Source: SIG589 sp045652465 (GTDB lineage: Bacteria > Bacillota > Clostridia > Oscillospirales > Acutalibacteraceae). From it: a DNA stretch of 64,000 nucleotides. Where the stretch lies: positions 89,252 through 153,251 of the forward strand of contig JAZRUI010000008.1 of NCBI GenBank assembly GCA_045652465.1. The letters are read 5' to 3'. Made by a program: the position numbers and the translations under genes. How positions within the stretch are numbered: the first letter of the stretch is position 1; every line of letters begins with the position of its first letter. The notes under the pieces were generated by a model. It was not told where the DNA came from, did no database searches, and saw nothing but the letters and a program-made list of their open reading frames with translations. This document shows, piece after piece, positions 39,552 through 48,782 of the stretch.

Positions 39552-41363
39552 TTATTCATCAAGCTTAAGAACTGCCATAAATGCTTCCTGCGGAACCTCA
39601 ACGGAGCCGAGCTTGCGCATTCGCTTTTTGCCTTCCTTTTGCTTCTCAAGCAGCTTCTTTTTGCGGGTTATATCGCCGCCGTAGCACTTGGCAAGAACAT
39701 CCTTGCGCATCGCTTTAACGGTTTCGCGGGCGATAATCTTGCCGCCAACGGCAACCTGAACGGGAACCTCGAAGAGCTGGCGCGGGATGAATTCCTTTAG
39801 CTTTTCGGCGATTTTTCTTGCGCGGGTGTAGGCATCATCGGCAAAAACGATGAAGGAAAGCGCATCAACAACATCGCCCGCAAGCATAACATCGAGCTTA
39901 ACGAGCTTGGATTCTTTATAGCCCTTGGGCTCATAGTCATAGCTGGCATATCCGCGGGTTCGAGATTTTAGGGCATCGAAGAAATCATAGATGATATCGC
40001 CCATCGGCATCTCATAGTGAATATCAACGCGGTCGCCCATATATTGCATATCCTTATAATCGCCGCGGCGCTCCTGACAAAGCTCCATTATGGTGCCGAC
40101 ATATTCGCTGGGGCTATAGATATGAACATCGGCAATCGGCTCAAGCGAGCGCGCGATGGTTGCGGGGTCGGGGTAGTTAGTCGGGTTATCAACCTCAACG
40201 GTTTCGCCGCTGGTCAGCTCGAATTTATAAACAACGCTGGGCGCGGTTGTAACGAGGTCGAGGTTATATTCGCGCTCAAGGCGCTCTTGGATAATCTCCA
40301 TATGAAGAAGTCCCAAGAAACCGCAGCGGAAACCGAAACCTAAAGCGCCCGAGGTTTCGGGCTCGAAAAGCAGCGAAGCATCGTTAAGCTGGAGCTTTTC
40401 AAGCGCCTCGCGCAGGTCGGTGTATTTTGCGCCGTCGGCGGGATAGATACCGCAGAAAACAACGGGGTTAACCTGACGATATCCCGAAAGAGGCTCGCTT
40501 GCGGGGGTCTCGGCGGAGGTGATGGTGTCGCCAACGCGGGCATCGCTAACGGTTTTTATCGCGGCGGCAAGATATCCAACCTCGCCTGCCTCCAGTTTAT
40601 CGCAAGGCTCAAGCGCGGTTGCGCATTTGCGGCCGATTTCAACCGTTAGATATTCGGCACCCGTGTTCATAAGGCGAACCATATCGCCCGAGCGCAGTGT
40701 TCCCTCAACAACGCGGAAATAAACAATAACTCCGCGGTAGGGGTCATAATAAGAGTCGAAAATAAGGGCCTTAAGCGGGGCATTACGGTCGCCAACGGGG
40801 GCGGGAACATCGGTAACGATGCGCTCAAGCACCTCGCCGATATTTATGCCGCTCTTTGCCGAAACGCGGGGAGCATCCTCGGCGGGAATGCCGATAATGT
40901 CCTCAATTTCTTTAACAATTCGGTCAGGGTCGGCGCTCGGAAGGTCGATTTTGTTGATAACGGGCAAAAGCTCAAGTCCGTGGTCAACCGCCAAATAGGT
41001 GTTGGCGAGGGTTTGCGCCTCGATTCCCTGCGAGGCATCAACAACCAAAACTGCGCCTTCGCAGGCAGCAAGGCTGCGCGAAACCTCATAGTTAAAGTCA
41101 ACATGGCCGGGAGTGTCTATTAAGTTAAGCTCATAGCGCTCGCCATCGTTTGCGGTGTAGTAAAGGGTAACGGCGTGGGCTTTAATGGTAATTCCGCGCT
41201 CGCGCTCGAGGTCCATGCTGTCAAGAATTTGGTCCTCCATATCGCGGGCTGCAACCGATTCGGTCAATTCCAAGAGTCGGTCGGCAAGGGTTGATTTACC
41301 ATGGTCTATATGAGCAACAATGCAAAAATTTCTAATTTTGTCAAGCGGAAACGACACATTCAT
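39552..41363 (-). CDS. lepA: Elongation factor 4 (back-translocating GTPase)
   Basis: A 603-residue translational GTPase. G1 AHIDHGKSTLADRLLE (residues 17-32), switch region RERGITIKAHAVTL, G3 DTPGHVDF, G4 NKIDLP and G5 SAKSG are present. The LepA-specific C-terminal domain follows (AGDVVDALSFIVFADDAYTRARK, then CYGGDITRKKKLLEKQKEGKKRMRKLG). The length is normal. ATG 41363 has AAGGAGA upstream and a strong promoter. Confidence 0.97.
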   Translation of the reverse strand: MNVSFPLDKIRNFCIVAHIDHGKSTLADRLLELTESVAARDMEDQILDSMDLERERGITIKAHAVTLYYTANDGERYELNLIDTPGHVDFNYEVSRSLAACEGAVLVVDASQGIEAQTLANTYLAVDHGLELLPVINKIDLPSADPDRIVKEIEDIIGIPAEDAPRVSAKSGINIGEVLERIVTDVPAPVGDRNAPLKALIFDSYYDPYRGVIVYFRVVEGTLRSGDMVRLMNTGAEYLTVEIGRKCATALEPCDKLEAGEVGYLAAAIKTVSDARVGDTITSAETPASEPLSGYRQVNPVVFCGIYPADGAKYTDLREALEKLQLNDASLLFEPETSGALGFGFRCGFLGLLHMEIIQERLEREYNLDLVTTAPSVVYKFELTSGETVEVDNPTNYPDPATIARSLEPIADVHIYSPSEYVGTIMELCQERRGDYKDMQYMGDRVDIHYEMPMGDIIYDFFDALKSRTRGYASYDYEPKGYKESKLVKLDVMLAGDVVDALSFIVFADDAYTRARKIAEKLKEFIPRQLFEVPVQVAVGGKIIARETVKAMRKDVLAKCYGGDITRKKKLLEKQKEGKKRMRKLGSVEVPQEAFMAVLKLDE

Positions 41364-41389
41364 TCTCCTTAAATCTTAAAGGTAAATAA

Positions 41390-41418
41390 ATTATATCAAA
41401 TTCTTATTATTTATGCAA
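41390..41418 (-). promoter_or_regulatory. Promoter of lepA
   Basis: On the minus strand, TTGCAT (41418-41413), 17 bp, TATAAT (41395-41390). Confidence 0.82.
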
Positions 41419-41421
41419 GAA

Positions 41422-41447
41422 AAAACCCTCTCGAGCGAGAGGGTTTT
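41422..41447 (-). terminator. Terminator of the GH172-ribokinase-isomerase operon
   Basis: A 12-bp stem, AAAACCCTCTCG / CGAGAGGGTTTT, with T residues following on the minus strand. It precedes the lepA promoter. Confidence 0.88.
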
Positions 41448-41454
41448 ATAATCT

Positions 41455-42045
41455 CTATTTTTCGTTTTCGCGCAAAGAGCCGAGCGCGCCGCCGGGGTGG
41501 CGCTTGACATATTCCTGCGGGGTTATGCCAACAGCCTCCTGCAGTAAAACCGAGAGGCACTGCAAAATGAAGGTTTCGGCGAGGATAGAGGCGCGGGGAG
41601 CGCGATTGAGCGGACCGCCCTCCTGCTTTACTCCTGCAAAAAGGCTGCAGTCGCAATATTTTGCGAGCCAGGAATCATCGTTGCCTGTAACGGCGATGAG
41701 GCGGCAGCCGTTGTTGCGAATTGCCATGGCGGTTGCCTTAAGCTCGGCGGTTTCGCCGCTGTTGGAGATGCAAATAACAACATCTCCCTCGGAGAGCTGA
41801 CCGCAGGAGCCGTGCACCGCTTCGGTACCGTGGAGGTAGTAGGTGGGGGTGCCGGTTGAGGAAATGAGCGATGCGATATAGTTGGAAACATGGGAGGGCT
41901 TTCCGATTCCCGTAATGTGGAGGCGGCCGCCCTGAGCCTTGGATTCCAAAATCAAATCAGCCGCCTTTTGAAGGCGCTCTTTATCAATGTTATCAACGAA
42001 ATTGTTGAACTCCTCTTTGCTGATTTTAAGGAAATTATCGAGCAT
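41455..42045 (-). CDS. SIS-domain sugar-phosphate isomerase, KpsF/GutQ (arabinose-5-phosphate isomerase) type without CBS domains
   Basis: About 196 residues forming one SIS domain. It carries the hallmarks of arabinose-5-phosphate isomerases: TGIGKPSHVSNYIASLISSTGTP (catalytic Lys), YLHGTEAVHG, ICISNSGETAEL, a PLNRAPRAS substrate loop and the C-terminal HPGGALG with the catalytic His. The paired CBS domains of KdsD/KpsF are absent. These enzymes interconvert D-arabinose 5-phosphate and D-ribulose 5-phosphate. It overlaps the ribokinase gene. The start may be ATG 42045 (site AAAGG at good distance) or ATG 42054, which overlaps the ribokinase stop (ATGA). Confidence 0.85.
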   Translation of the reverse strand: MLDNFLKISKEEFNNFVDNIDKERLQKAADLILESKAQGGRLHITGIGKPSHVSNYIASLISSTGTPTYYLHGTEAVHGSCGQLSEGDVVICISNSGETAELKATAMAIRNNGCRLIAVTGNDDSWLAKYCDCSLFAGVKQEGGPLNRAPRASILAETFILQCLSVLLQEAVGITPQEYVKRHPGGALGSLRENEK

Positions 42046-42050
42046 AATTT

Positions 42051-43022
42051 TCATCCTTTCAGAACTTCGAAAAGCGAAGTATCGAAGCCCTTTGAATTCA
42101 TAAGTTCTAAAACGCGGTCGAGGTAGGGCAGGCTGGTTTGAGCGCCCATTCCCGTAACCGTTATTCCCGCAACGCAGTTGGCGAGCAGGAGAGCATCCTT
42201 TATGGGTGCGCCTGCGGCATAGGCGGTGCAAAACGCGCCGATGAAGCTATCGCCCGCGGCGGTGGGGTCTAAAACCTTGCCGCAATCGATAGAGCCGCTG
42301 TGGATAACCGTTTCGCCATCGGTGTAGGCGCAGCCGTGCTTGCCGAGAGTTATAATAACATTATCAACGCCCAGGGCGGCAAAGCTCTTGGCAGCGGCCT
42401 TGATGCCCTCTTCGCCCTCGGGGGCGATGCCGCAAATATCCTTCGCCTCATGCTCGTTGGGAGCAATAAAGGAAAGGCAGGCGAGAAGCTCTTTCGGAAC
42501 CTCCGCCGAGGGGGCGGGATTGAGCATAACGGGAACGCCCGCAGCCTTTGCAAGTCGGGCAACCGCGATATTAACCTCGGTTGGGATTTCGTGCTGCAAA
42601 ATAACCATATCGAAATCGGCTATTTCGGTTTTTAAGTAGTCGGTGTCGGCTTCGGTTAGGGAGAAGTTGGCGCCGGGCACAACGATGATGCGATTTTCGG
42701 TGCCCTTTTCGGTTTGCTCAATTTGAACATTGCCAACTGCGGAAGAGATGCCCTCGGTTTTTAAAATATGAGAGGTGTCAACTCCGCTGTCGGCGGCGCT
42801 TTTAATGAGCGCGCGACCAAAATCATCATCGCCAACGCGACCAAGCATCGAAACCTTGGCGCCAAGTCTTGCGGCCTGAACGGCTTGGTTAGCGCCCTTG
42901 CCGCCTGCGGCGGTTGAGAAAGAGCCGCCGATAACCGTTTCGCCGCGCTCGGCAAAGCGAGGGGTTAAAACGATTAAATCCATAACAAGACTGCCAACAA
43001 CTAAAATTTTAGGTTGTTTCAT
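42051..43022 (-). CDS. rbsK: Ribokinase-family sugar kinase
   Basis: A 323-residue PfkB-family enzyme. LVVGSLVMDLIVLTPRFAERGETV, AAGGKGANQAVQAARLG, the MLGRVGDDDFG turn, LNPAPSA, PNEHEA and the catalytic DPTAAGDSFIGAF motif are all typical of ribokinase, which phosphorylates D-ribose at O5 and in some organisms also D-arabinose. Its partners here are a GH172 glycosidase upstream (10 bp) and an arabinose-5-phosphate-isomerase-like protein downstream (overlapping). No ribose transporter is present, so D-arabinose is a credible substrate (inference). Confidence 0.9.
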   Translation of the reverse strand: MKQPKILVVGSLVMDLIVLTPRFAERGETVIGGSFSTAAGGKGANQAVQAARLGAKVSMLGRVGDDDFGRALIKSAADSGVDTSHILKTEGISSAVGNVQIEQTEKGTENRIIVVPGANFSLTEADTDYLKTEIADFDMVILQHEIPTEVNIAVARLAKAAGVPVMLNPAPSAEVPKELLACLSFIAPNEHEAKDICGIAPEGEEGIKAAAKSFAALGVDNVIITLGKHGCAYTDGETVIHSGSIDCGKVLDPTAAGDSFIGAFCTAYAAGAPIKDALLLANCVAGITVTGMGAQTSLPYLDRVLELMNSKGFDTSLFEVLKG

Positions 43023-43032
43023 AATTCACACC

Positions 43033-44088
43033 TTATATTATTTCAAGATGGTCAGCATCGGGGAACTCGGGGAAGGTTTCGCTCGGCTTATCCTGATACC
43101 AGAAAGCAACCGAGGAAATGTCATCCTGAAGCGGCAGGTAGCGGCCCTGATCGCGCCAGCCGAGAGCCTGAATGGTAACCTTTAAGTCCTCATCAAAATA
43201 AATCGGGTCGCAAAGATGCCAGCGATACATCGAGAAACGCTGCTGCGAGGTGTAGAGTCCGTTGGGACGGATAATCTTGGGAACGCCGCAATACATATTG
43301 GTGAATTCCTGATATTTTCCGCCGATATCGAAGTTCCAAGAACCGCAGAAATAGTCCTCGGTGCCTGTGCCGCAAATTGTGGGGAATTCGGTGTCGCCGT
43401 CCATATAGAACTTGATTTCGCCTTCGCCCCACCAGCCGGTGTTGTTAACGCCCCAGAACATATATGTACCAACATATTGACCCTTGCCCTTAACATTGTC
43501 AAGAATGGTGTAAACCTCCTTGTAGGGTAGCGGGTTAACGCGGCGGAACTGGGCATGGAAATAGCCGAGTCCCGGCTCGAGGTCTTCGAGGGTGTAGTCG
43601 ATTTGATAGTAAAGAACGATGGTTTCGTTATAGATGTTTTCAACAGTAAAGCGAGCCTGGGTGTAGAAAGGCATATCCCAGTAGCAGTTGAAGCCGCGCT
43701 TGGGACCAATGCAAACAACCGCCGAGGATAAAGCATCATAGCTTTGATAGTCAGCCGATGCGAAGAAATCGCACATGGGAGCTTCGATAGAGGGCTTCTC
43801 GGCTCCGTCCCAATAAGCGCGCAGGATGAGCTTGCGGTTGCGGTTTGCGTTATCGGTTGCCCAAATATGGCGAATGCGACCCTGACCGTGAATGTCGGCG
43901 AGGGTGAAGGTTTCGCCCGGTTTTATATGAACGCAGGGGGAGATTTTCCAGCCGATGCCAAGCTCGCGAGCATAGGGAGCGTTAGCGCCTTCGGTTGCCA
44001 TTCCGCCCTTGCCTTTCTCTCCTGTGAAGTTTTCGGGAGAGATAGAACGGGATTTCGCATTTTTTAACTTTGAAAGGTCATTAAACAT
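43033..44088 (-). CDS. DUF2961 / GH172 family glycoside hydrolase
   Basis: A 351-residue protein without a signal peptide. The family signatures EGANAPYARELGIGWKISP, IRHIWATD near residue 75, the GFNCYWDMPF stretch, and GEGEIKFYMDGD followed by GTGTEDYFCGSWNF, which carries candidate catalytic glutamates, are clear. GH172 enzymes have jelly-roll cores and act on alpha-D-fructofuranosides or D-arabinofuranosides. The gene heads an operon with ribokinase and a KpsF-type isomerase and has AAGGAGG before ATG 44088. It is divergent from an AraC regulator with an inverted repeat between them. Confidence 0.9.
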   Translation of the reverse strand: MFNDLSKLKNAKSRSISPENFTGEKGKGGMATEGANAPYARELGIGWKISPCVHIKPGETFTLADIHGQGRIRHIWATDNANRNRKLILRAYWDGAEKPSIEAPMCDFFASADYQSYDALSSAVVCIGPKRGFNCYWDMPFYTQARFTVENIYNETIVLYYQIDYTLEDLEPGLGYFHAQFRRVNPLPYKEVYTILDNVKGKGQYVGTYMFWGVNNTGWWGEGEIKFYMDGDTEFPTICGTGTEDYFCGSWNFDIGGKYQEFTNMYCGVPKIIRPNGLYTSQQRFSMYRWHLCDPIYFDEDLKVTIQALGWRDQGRYLPLQDDISSVAFWYQDKPSETFPEFPDADHLEII

Positions 44089-44126
44089 TAATAATCCTCC
44101 TTAAAAGATTTGTCTTTACTATAAGG

Positions 44127-44141
44127 TTTATCTATGATAAA
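44127..44141. promoter_or_regulatory. Inverted repeat between GH172 and araC-type genes
   Basis: TTTATC-TAT-GATAAA lies midway in the 106-bp divergent region, close upstream of a weak minus-strand TATAGT. It is a candidate operator for the AraC-type regulator. Confidence 0.45.
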
Positions 44142-44194
44142 ATAAATATCATAAATTTGCGATTTATTTAACATTTTTTGGTGTGTTGGTGATT

Positions 44195-45058
44195 ATGGAT
44201 ATAAATACTATCTCTCCCTACATTCGCCGAGCAACCCGCTCGCTGCTGCCCGCAAACACTAAAATCAGGCAGCGAATCATCCTTGATTATGAAATAATTT
44301 ATCTCGAAAGCGGCAGTATGCGGCTAACTTTTGACGGCGTTGAATACCTTTGCCGCGCGGGCGATTTTATTTTCCTGCGCCCCGGAATTTCGCATAGCAT
44401 CGAGGTGCTTTCCCGCCCCGTTTCGCAGCCGCATATCCATTTTGATATGCGCTATTCGCAGTCGCAAAGCGAGAAGCGGTTTGTTTGTTTTAAAGACCTG
44501 CCCGACCTTACGGATGGGGAAAAAGAGCTAATCCACAGGGATGTTTTGAGCGGATTTTTATCGCCCGTTATCCCTGCGGCGGAGCGCGAAATGATAGAGA
44601 GTCTTTATAAAATTATTGATGATTTCAAAAAACGCGATATTGCCTCGCAGCTCGGCGCAAAGGCATTGCTGACCGCGATTATCGGAAAGCTGCTCGCCCG
44701 CCTCGGCGAAACCGCAGCTTCGCGAAAATCTGAGCCGCTATCCCAAATGATAAAGCAGTTTATCGAGGGTAATATCAGCGAGAAAATAACCCTCTCGCTG
44801 CTTGAAGACCATTTTCATTATAACAAGTTTTATATTGAAAAGCGTTTCCGCGAGGATATGGGAGAGCCCGTTTCGAAATATTATAACCGCCGCCGACTGA
44901 TTGCCATAAAAGAGTTTTTAGAGTCGGGCGCGAGCGTAACCGAAACGGCACACGACTTCGGTTTTGATTCGATTTACTCTTTTAGCCGCTATTTTAAAAA
45001 TGCCGAGGGCATTTCGCCAAGTGAATATGCAAAACAAAAAAGCCTTAGCAAAAGCTAA
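44195..45058 (+). CDS. AraC family transcriptional regulator
   Basis: A 287-residue regulator. The N-terminal cupin-like sensor (about 1-150) includes LDYEIIYLESGSMRLTFDGVEY and FLRPGISHSIEV. The C-terminal pair of helix-turn-helix motifs (about 185-285) includes SLLEDHFHYNKFYIEKRFRE and VTETAHDFGFDSIYSFSRYFKNAEGISPSEY. ATG 44195 is weakly supported by upstream GGTG; a GTG four codons earlier is possible. It is divergent from GH172 and probably activates that operon when the sugar binds the cupin domain (inference). Confidence 0.88.
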   Translation: MDINTISPYIRRATRSLLPANTKIRQRIILDYEIIYLESGSMRLTFDGVEYLCRAGDFIFLRPGISHSIEVLSRPVSQPHIHFDMRYSQSQSEKRFVCFKDLPDLTDGEKELIHRDVLSGFLSPVIPAAEREMIESLYKIIDDFKKRDIASQLGAKALLTAIIGKLLARLGETAASRKSEPLSQMIKQFIEGNISEKITLSLLEDHFHYNKFYIEKRFREDMGEPVSKYYNRRRLIAIKEFLESGASVTETAHDFGFDSIYSFSRYFKNAEGISPSEYAKQKSLSKS

Positions 45059-45065
45059 GGCTTTT
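45038..45065. terminator. Terminator between the AraC gene and the ABC exporter gene
   Basis: A 12-bp stem (AAAAGCCTTAGC / GCTAAGGCTTTT), AAAA loop; the left arm overlaps the last codons of the AraC gene. Confidence 0.85.
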
Positions 45066-45069
45066 AATT

Positions 45070-46785
45070 TTAATCCTCACGGAACTGCAGAGAATAAAGG
45101 TGCTTATAGGTGCCGTCGAGAGCAATCAGCTCATCGTGGGTGCCCTCTTCGGTAACCTTACCGTCGGAAATAACCGCGATGCGGTCGGCATTTTTAACGG
45201 TTGAAAGGCGATGGGCGACAACAATGGTTGTCCTTCCCTTGCAAAGTTCATCGAGCGATTCTTGAATTAAGATTTCGGTTGTGTTATCAAGCGCGCTGGT
45301 TGCCTCATCGAGGATGAGAATTGGCGGGTCTTTCAAGAAAACTCGCGCAATCGAAAGGCGCTGCTTTTGTCCGCCCGAGAGCCTAACTCCGCGCTCGCCG
45401 ATTTCGGTGTCATAACCGTTTGGCAGCGTCATAATATAATCGTGGATATTTGCTCGCTTTGCGGCGGCAATAACCTCCTCTTCGCTTGCATATGGGTTGC
45501 CGTAGAGAATGTTATCGCGCATAGAGGCATTAAAGAGATAAATATCCTGCTGAACAATGCCTATGTTTCGGCGCAGTGTTTCGGCGGCAATGTTTTTGAT
45601 ATCGGTTCCGTCAATGGCAATTTCGCCCTGCTCTACCTTGTAAAAACGGGGAATAAGGTGGCAAATGGTGGTCTTGCCGCCGCCCGAGGGGCCAACAAGG
45701 GCAAAGGTTTCGCCCTTCTTTATATCAAGGCTTACATCGTGCAAAACATCGCTTTCCTCGCCGTAGCCATAGGTAACATTTTTAAGCTCAATATGACCGC
45801 TCGGGGCAAACTCGGTGAGTGCGCCCTCGATATCCTTTTCGGGCTCGGTGTCCATAATCTCAACAAAACGGCTAAAGCCCGTAACGCCCTCTTGATATTG
45901 CTCAATAAACATAATCAGCTGGCGGATGGGGGCAAGGAACATATTGATAGAAACAAAGAAGGCGGAATAATCGGCGAAATCTATCGAACCGTTATAAAGG
46001 AAAAGTCCGCCCGCGATTAGAATAACAACATTGAAAACATCGGTAACGAAGCCTGTTGTTGCGTGGAATTTTCCCATCGCATCATAGGCATCGCGGCGAG
46101 CCGAAACAAACTCCTCGTTGCCGTTTTGGAATTTCTCGGTTTCGCTTTTTGAGTTGGTGAACGCCTTGGTAACGCGAATGCCCGAAATGCTGTTTTCGAG
46201 CGAGGCGTTAATTTTCGCGATAGCCTCGCGGCTTCTTAAAAACGCGGCGCGCATTCGCTTGCGAAGCACCGCCGAAATAAGAACCAACAGCGGAACGCAG
46301 GCGAAGATTATAAGGGTTAGCCAAACATTTATGGTGCAAAGATAGCAAAAAGCAACGATAATCGAAATCGAGGAGATGATAACATTTTCGGGACCGTGGT
46401 GCGCAAGCTCGCTGACATTCATCAAATCGTTGGTCATGCGCGACATAATCTTGCCCGTTTCATGGTTATCATAAAACGAAAAGGGCAGCTTTTGCAGGTG
46501 GCAAAACATCTCTCTTCGCATTTGCGCCTGCATTCTAACGCCCATTATATGACCCTTATACTGGATAAAATAGTTAAGCAGCATTCGAATGATATAGATG
46601 AAAAGGAGGGCTATTCCCCAAATAACGATAAGGTCATATTTTTCGTACGGAATAAAATCGTTGAGCATTCGGCGCGTAACGATAGGATAAACTATTCCCG
46701 AAAGCGAAACAAGAAGGCTCGCCAGCATATCAAGGATAAATATTTTTATGTGCGGCTTATAATAACTTAAAAATCTTTTTAGCAT
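45070..46785 (-). CDS. ABC exporter half-transporter (MsbA/BmrA-like)
   Basis: A 571-residue fusion of a six-helix membrane domain (about 1-305) and an ATPase (about 330-570). Walker A GPSGGGKTT, Q-loop IVQQDIYLFNASM, signature LSGGQKQRLSIARVF, Walker B ILILDEATSALD and the H-loop VVAHRLSTV are intact. It should homodimerise and export lipids, drugs or peptides. No partner half-transporter or maturation gene lies adjacent; the adenine deaminase gene ends 20 bp upstream of its start, so they may share a transcript without a common function. Confidence 0.92.
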   Translation of the reverse strand: MLKRFLSYYKPHIKIFILDMLASLLVSLSGIVYPIVTRRMLNDFIPYEKYDLIVIWGIALLFIYIIRMLLNYFIQYKGHIMGVRMQAQMRREMFCHLQKLPFSFYDNHETGKIMSRMTNDLMNVSELAHHGPENVIISSISIIVAFCYLCTINVWLTLIIFACVPLLVLISAVLRKRMRAAFLRSREAIAKINASLENSISGIRVTKAFTNSKSETEKFQNGNEEFVSARRDAYDAMGKFHATTGFVTDVFNVVILIAGGLFLYNGSIDFADYSAFFVSINMFLAPIRQLIMFIEQYQEGVTGFSRFVEIMDTEPEKDIEGALTEFAPSGHIELKNVTYGYGEESDVLHDVSLDIKKGETFALVGPSGGGKTTICHLIPRFYKVEQGEIAIDGTDIKNIAAETLRRNIGIVQQDIYLFNASMRDNILYGNPYASEEEVIAAAKRANIHDYIMTLPNGYDTEIGERGVRLSGGQKQRLSIARVFLKDPPILILDEATSALDNTTEILIQESLDELCKGRTTIVVAHRLSTVKNADRIAVISDGKVTEEGTHDELIALDGTYKHLYSLQFRED

Positions 46786-46804
46786 ATATTTTTCCTTTTA
46801 AAAC

Positions 46805-48604
46805 TTATTCCTCAACCTCAAGGTCGGTGAAATTAAAGGTTGTGCAATCAACAAGGCCGCGGTTGGTGAGTCGCAGCTCGGGCAGGCAGGCGAGGGGGAT
46901 AAGCGCCATGGTCATAAAGGGGGAAACGATATCGCAGCCGAGGGTCTTCCAAGCCTTTTCGAGTTTTTCAACCGTTTCGCTCATCTCTTCGGCCGATTTA
47001 ATGTTCATAAGCCCTGCAAGCGGGAGCGGGACAACCCCTAAAACAACCCCGTTTTGAACGGCACACATTCCGCCGCCGCATTCGATAAGGGTGTTGGCGG
47101 CAAGCGCCATATCCTCATCGTTTGTTCCGATAACCAAGAGGTTATGCGCATCGTGGGCAACGGTTGATGCCATCGCGCCGCACTTAATGTTAAAGCCCTT
47201 AACAAAGCCAACGCCGTGGGTGCCTGTTGCCTTATGGCGCTCGAAAACAAAGGTCTTGAGCGCATCTTGGTCGGTGTCGGAGCAAAGCTCGCCATCCTTG
47301 ACCTGCAATGAGATTTTTCTTTCATAATCGCCAACTCGGGCGGGGATAATCTCAATCGCTCTAACGGTTGCGGTGCCCTTTTTATCGGTCTTTATTTTAA
47401 AGGTTTCGGCGGTTATTTTTTCGCCGACATGCATAGTTTGCATAGCGCTTTCGGGATATTCGAAGGGGGCGAATTCCTTTAGCATTTTGCCCTGCTCGGC
47501 AACCGCCTCGCCATCGATAAGAACGCGGGTTATGTTGAAATCTTCAAGGTTATCAATAAAGATGATATCGGCGCATTTGCCGGGGGTTATCGAGCCGAGC
47601 TCATGGTCCATTCTAAAGCATTGCGCGCAGTTGAGGGTAACCATTTGAATGGCGGTAACGGGGTCGATTCCCTCCGCTATAGCCCTCTTAACGATATGGT
47701 CAAGATGACCGTTTTCAAGCAATGTGTGTGGGTGGGTGTCATCCGAAATCAGGCAGGCAAAGCGAGAGTCAACCTCGTTTTGGGTTATAGCGCGGCTAAC
47801 CTCCTTAAGGTCGTGCCAAGCGGAGCCTTCGCGCAGCAGTGCATACATACCGAGGCGCATCTTTGCGAGCGCATCCTCCGCCCTTGTTGATTCGTGGCAA
47901 CAGCGGATGCCTGCCGCTATATATGAGTTAAGCCCCTTGCCTGTCTCGGGGATTGAATAATGGCCCGTAACAATTTTGCCGGCCTTTAGGGTTTCGCCCG
48001 TGATTGCATGGGTTTCCTCGTTTGAAAACTGAATCCCGGGGAAGTTCATCATCTCGCCGAGTCCAACAACCTCGGGAGCGTTAATTTCGTTTTTGATGTC
48101 CGTCGAGGTAACGGTTGCGCCGTTATCCTCAAATCCCGGAACTGCGGGAACGCAGGAGGGAAGGGTCAGCATCGCCTTTAAGGGGGTTCTTGCGGCATCA
48201 TCCATCATAAGGCGAACGCCGTCCATCCCCAAAACATTACAAATTTCGTGCGGGTCATAATAAATGCCAACCGTTCCGTGGGGGATAACCGCGCGGGCAT
48301 ATTCTCCTGCGCTGAGCATAGAGGATTCTATGTGGATATGTCCATCGAGCATTCCGGGGGCGATATAAGCGCCCGCGGCATCATAAACGGTTGTGTTCTC
48401 GCCAATGCAATGCGAAGCATCGCCAACGAGCGCGATGCGACCGCTATGTATTGCAACATCGGTGTTTTCCAAGATTTCCTTGGTGCAAACATTGATAAGC
48501 TTTGCGTTTTTAATAACAGTTTCGGCAGGAATAAACCCCTGCGCAACGGCCGAAAGCTCCCTTGAACATTCCCATAACTGCTTTTTGCAAAATTTATTAA
48601 ACAT
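46805..48604 (-). CDS. adeC: Adenine deaminase
   Basis: A 599-residue amidohydrolase converting adenine to hypoxanthine and ammonia. The metal site GMLDGHIHIESSM, then YYDPHEICNVLG, GHYSIPETG, CHESTRAEDAL and LISDDTHPH are characteristic, as is the C-terminal half with AHDAHNLLVIGTNDEDM and ECGGGMCAVQNG. ATG 48604 follows GAGGTGGG; the longer frame to 48757 crosses its promoter. There is no purine riboswitch in the short leader. Confidence 0.95.
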   Translation of the reverse strand: MFNKFCKKQLWECSRELSAVAQGFIPAETVIKNAKLINVCTKEILENTDVAIHSGRIALVGDASHCIGENTTVYDAAGAYIAPGMLDGHIHIESSMLSAGEYARAVIPHGTVGIYYDPHEICNVLGMDGVRLMMDDAARTPLKAMLTLPSCVPAVPGFEDNGATVTSTDIKNEINAPEVVGLGEMMNFPGIQFSNEETHAITGETLKAGKIVTGHYSIPETGKGLNSYIAAGIRCCHESTRAEDALAKMRLGMYALLREGSAWHDLKEVSRAITQNEVDSRFACLISDDTHPHTLLENGHLDHIVKRAIAEGIDPVTAIQMVTLNCAQCFRMDHELGSITPGKCADIIFIDNLEDFNITRVLIDGEAVAEQGKMLKEFAPFEYPESAMQTMHVGEKITAETFKIKTDKKGTATVRAIEIIPARVGDYERKISLQVKDGELCSDTDQDALKTFVFERHKATGTHGVGFVKGFNIKCGAMASTVAHDAHNLLVIGTNDEDMALAANTLIECGGGMCAVQNGVVLGVVPLPLAGLMNIKSAEEMSETVEKLEKAWKTLGCDIVSPFMTMALIPLACLPELRLTNRGLVDCTTFNFTDLEVEE

Positions 48605-48646
48605 AAGCCCACCTCGGTTAAATTTAATAGCGGTTTCTTTAATAAT

Positions 48647-48676
48647 AATATAGCACAAAATGTTTTTGTTTGTAAA
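48647..48676 (-). promoter_or_regulatory. Promoter of adeC
   Basis: On the minus strand, TTTACA (48676-48671), 18 bp, TATATT (48652-48647). Confidence 0.65.
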
Positions 48677-48738
48677 GGTTTGGGGATAATATTTTAAGGG
48701 CGGGGAAATAAGGTTTTTTCTCTTTTTTAAAAAATATG

Positions 48739-48767
48739 TTGACAAACCGAAAATCATATATTATAAT
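48739..48767 (+). promoter_or_regulatory. Promoter of the tRNA pair
   Basis: TTGACA (48739-48744), 17 bp, TATAAT (48762-48767), 16 bp before the first tRNA base. Confidence 0.92.
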
Positions 48768-48782
48768 GAATCGGTCGCAAAT

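Noticed and set aside
48605..48782. Possible purine riboswitch upstream of adenine deaminase
   Set aside because: The leader between the promoter at 48647-48676 and ATG 48604 is too short, and no purine aptamer signature is present.
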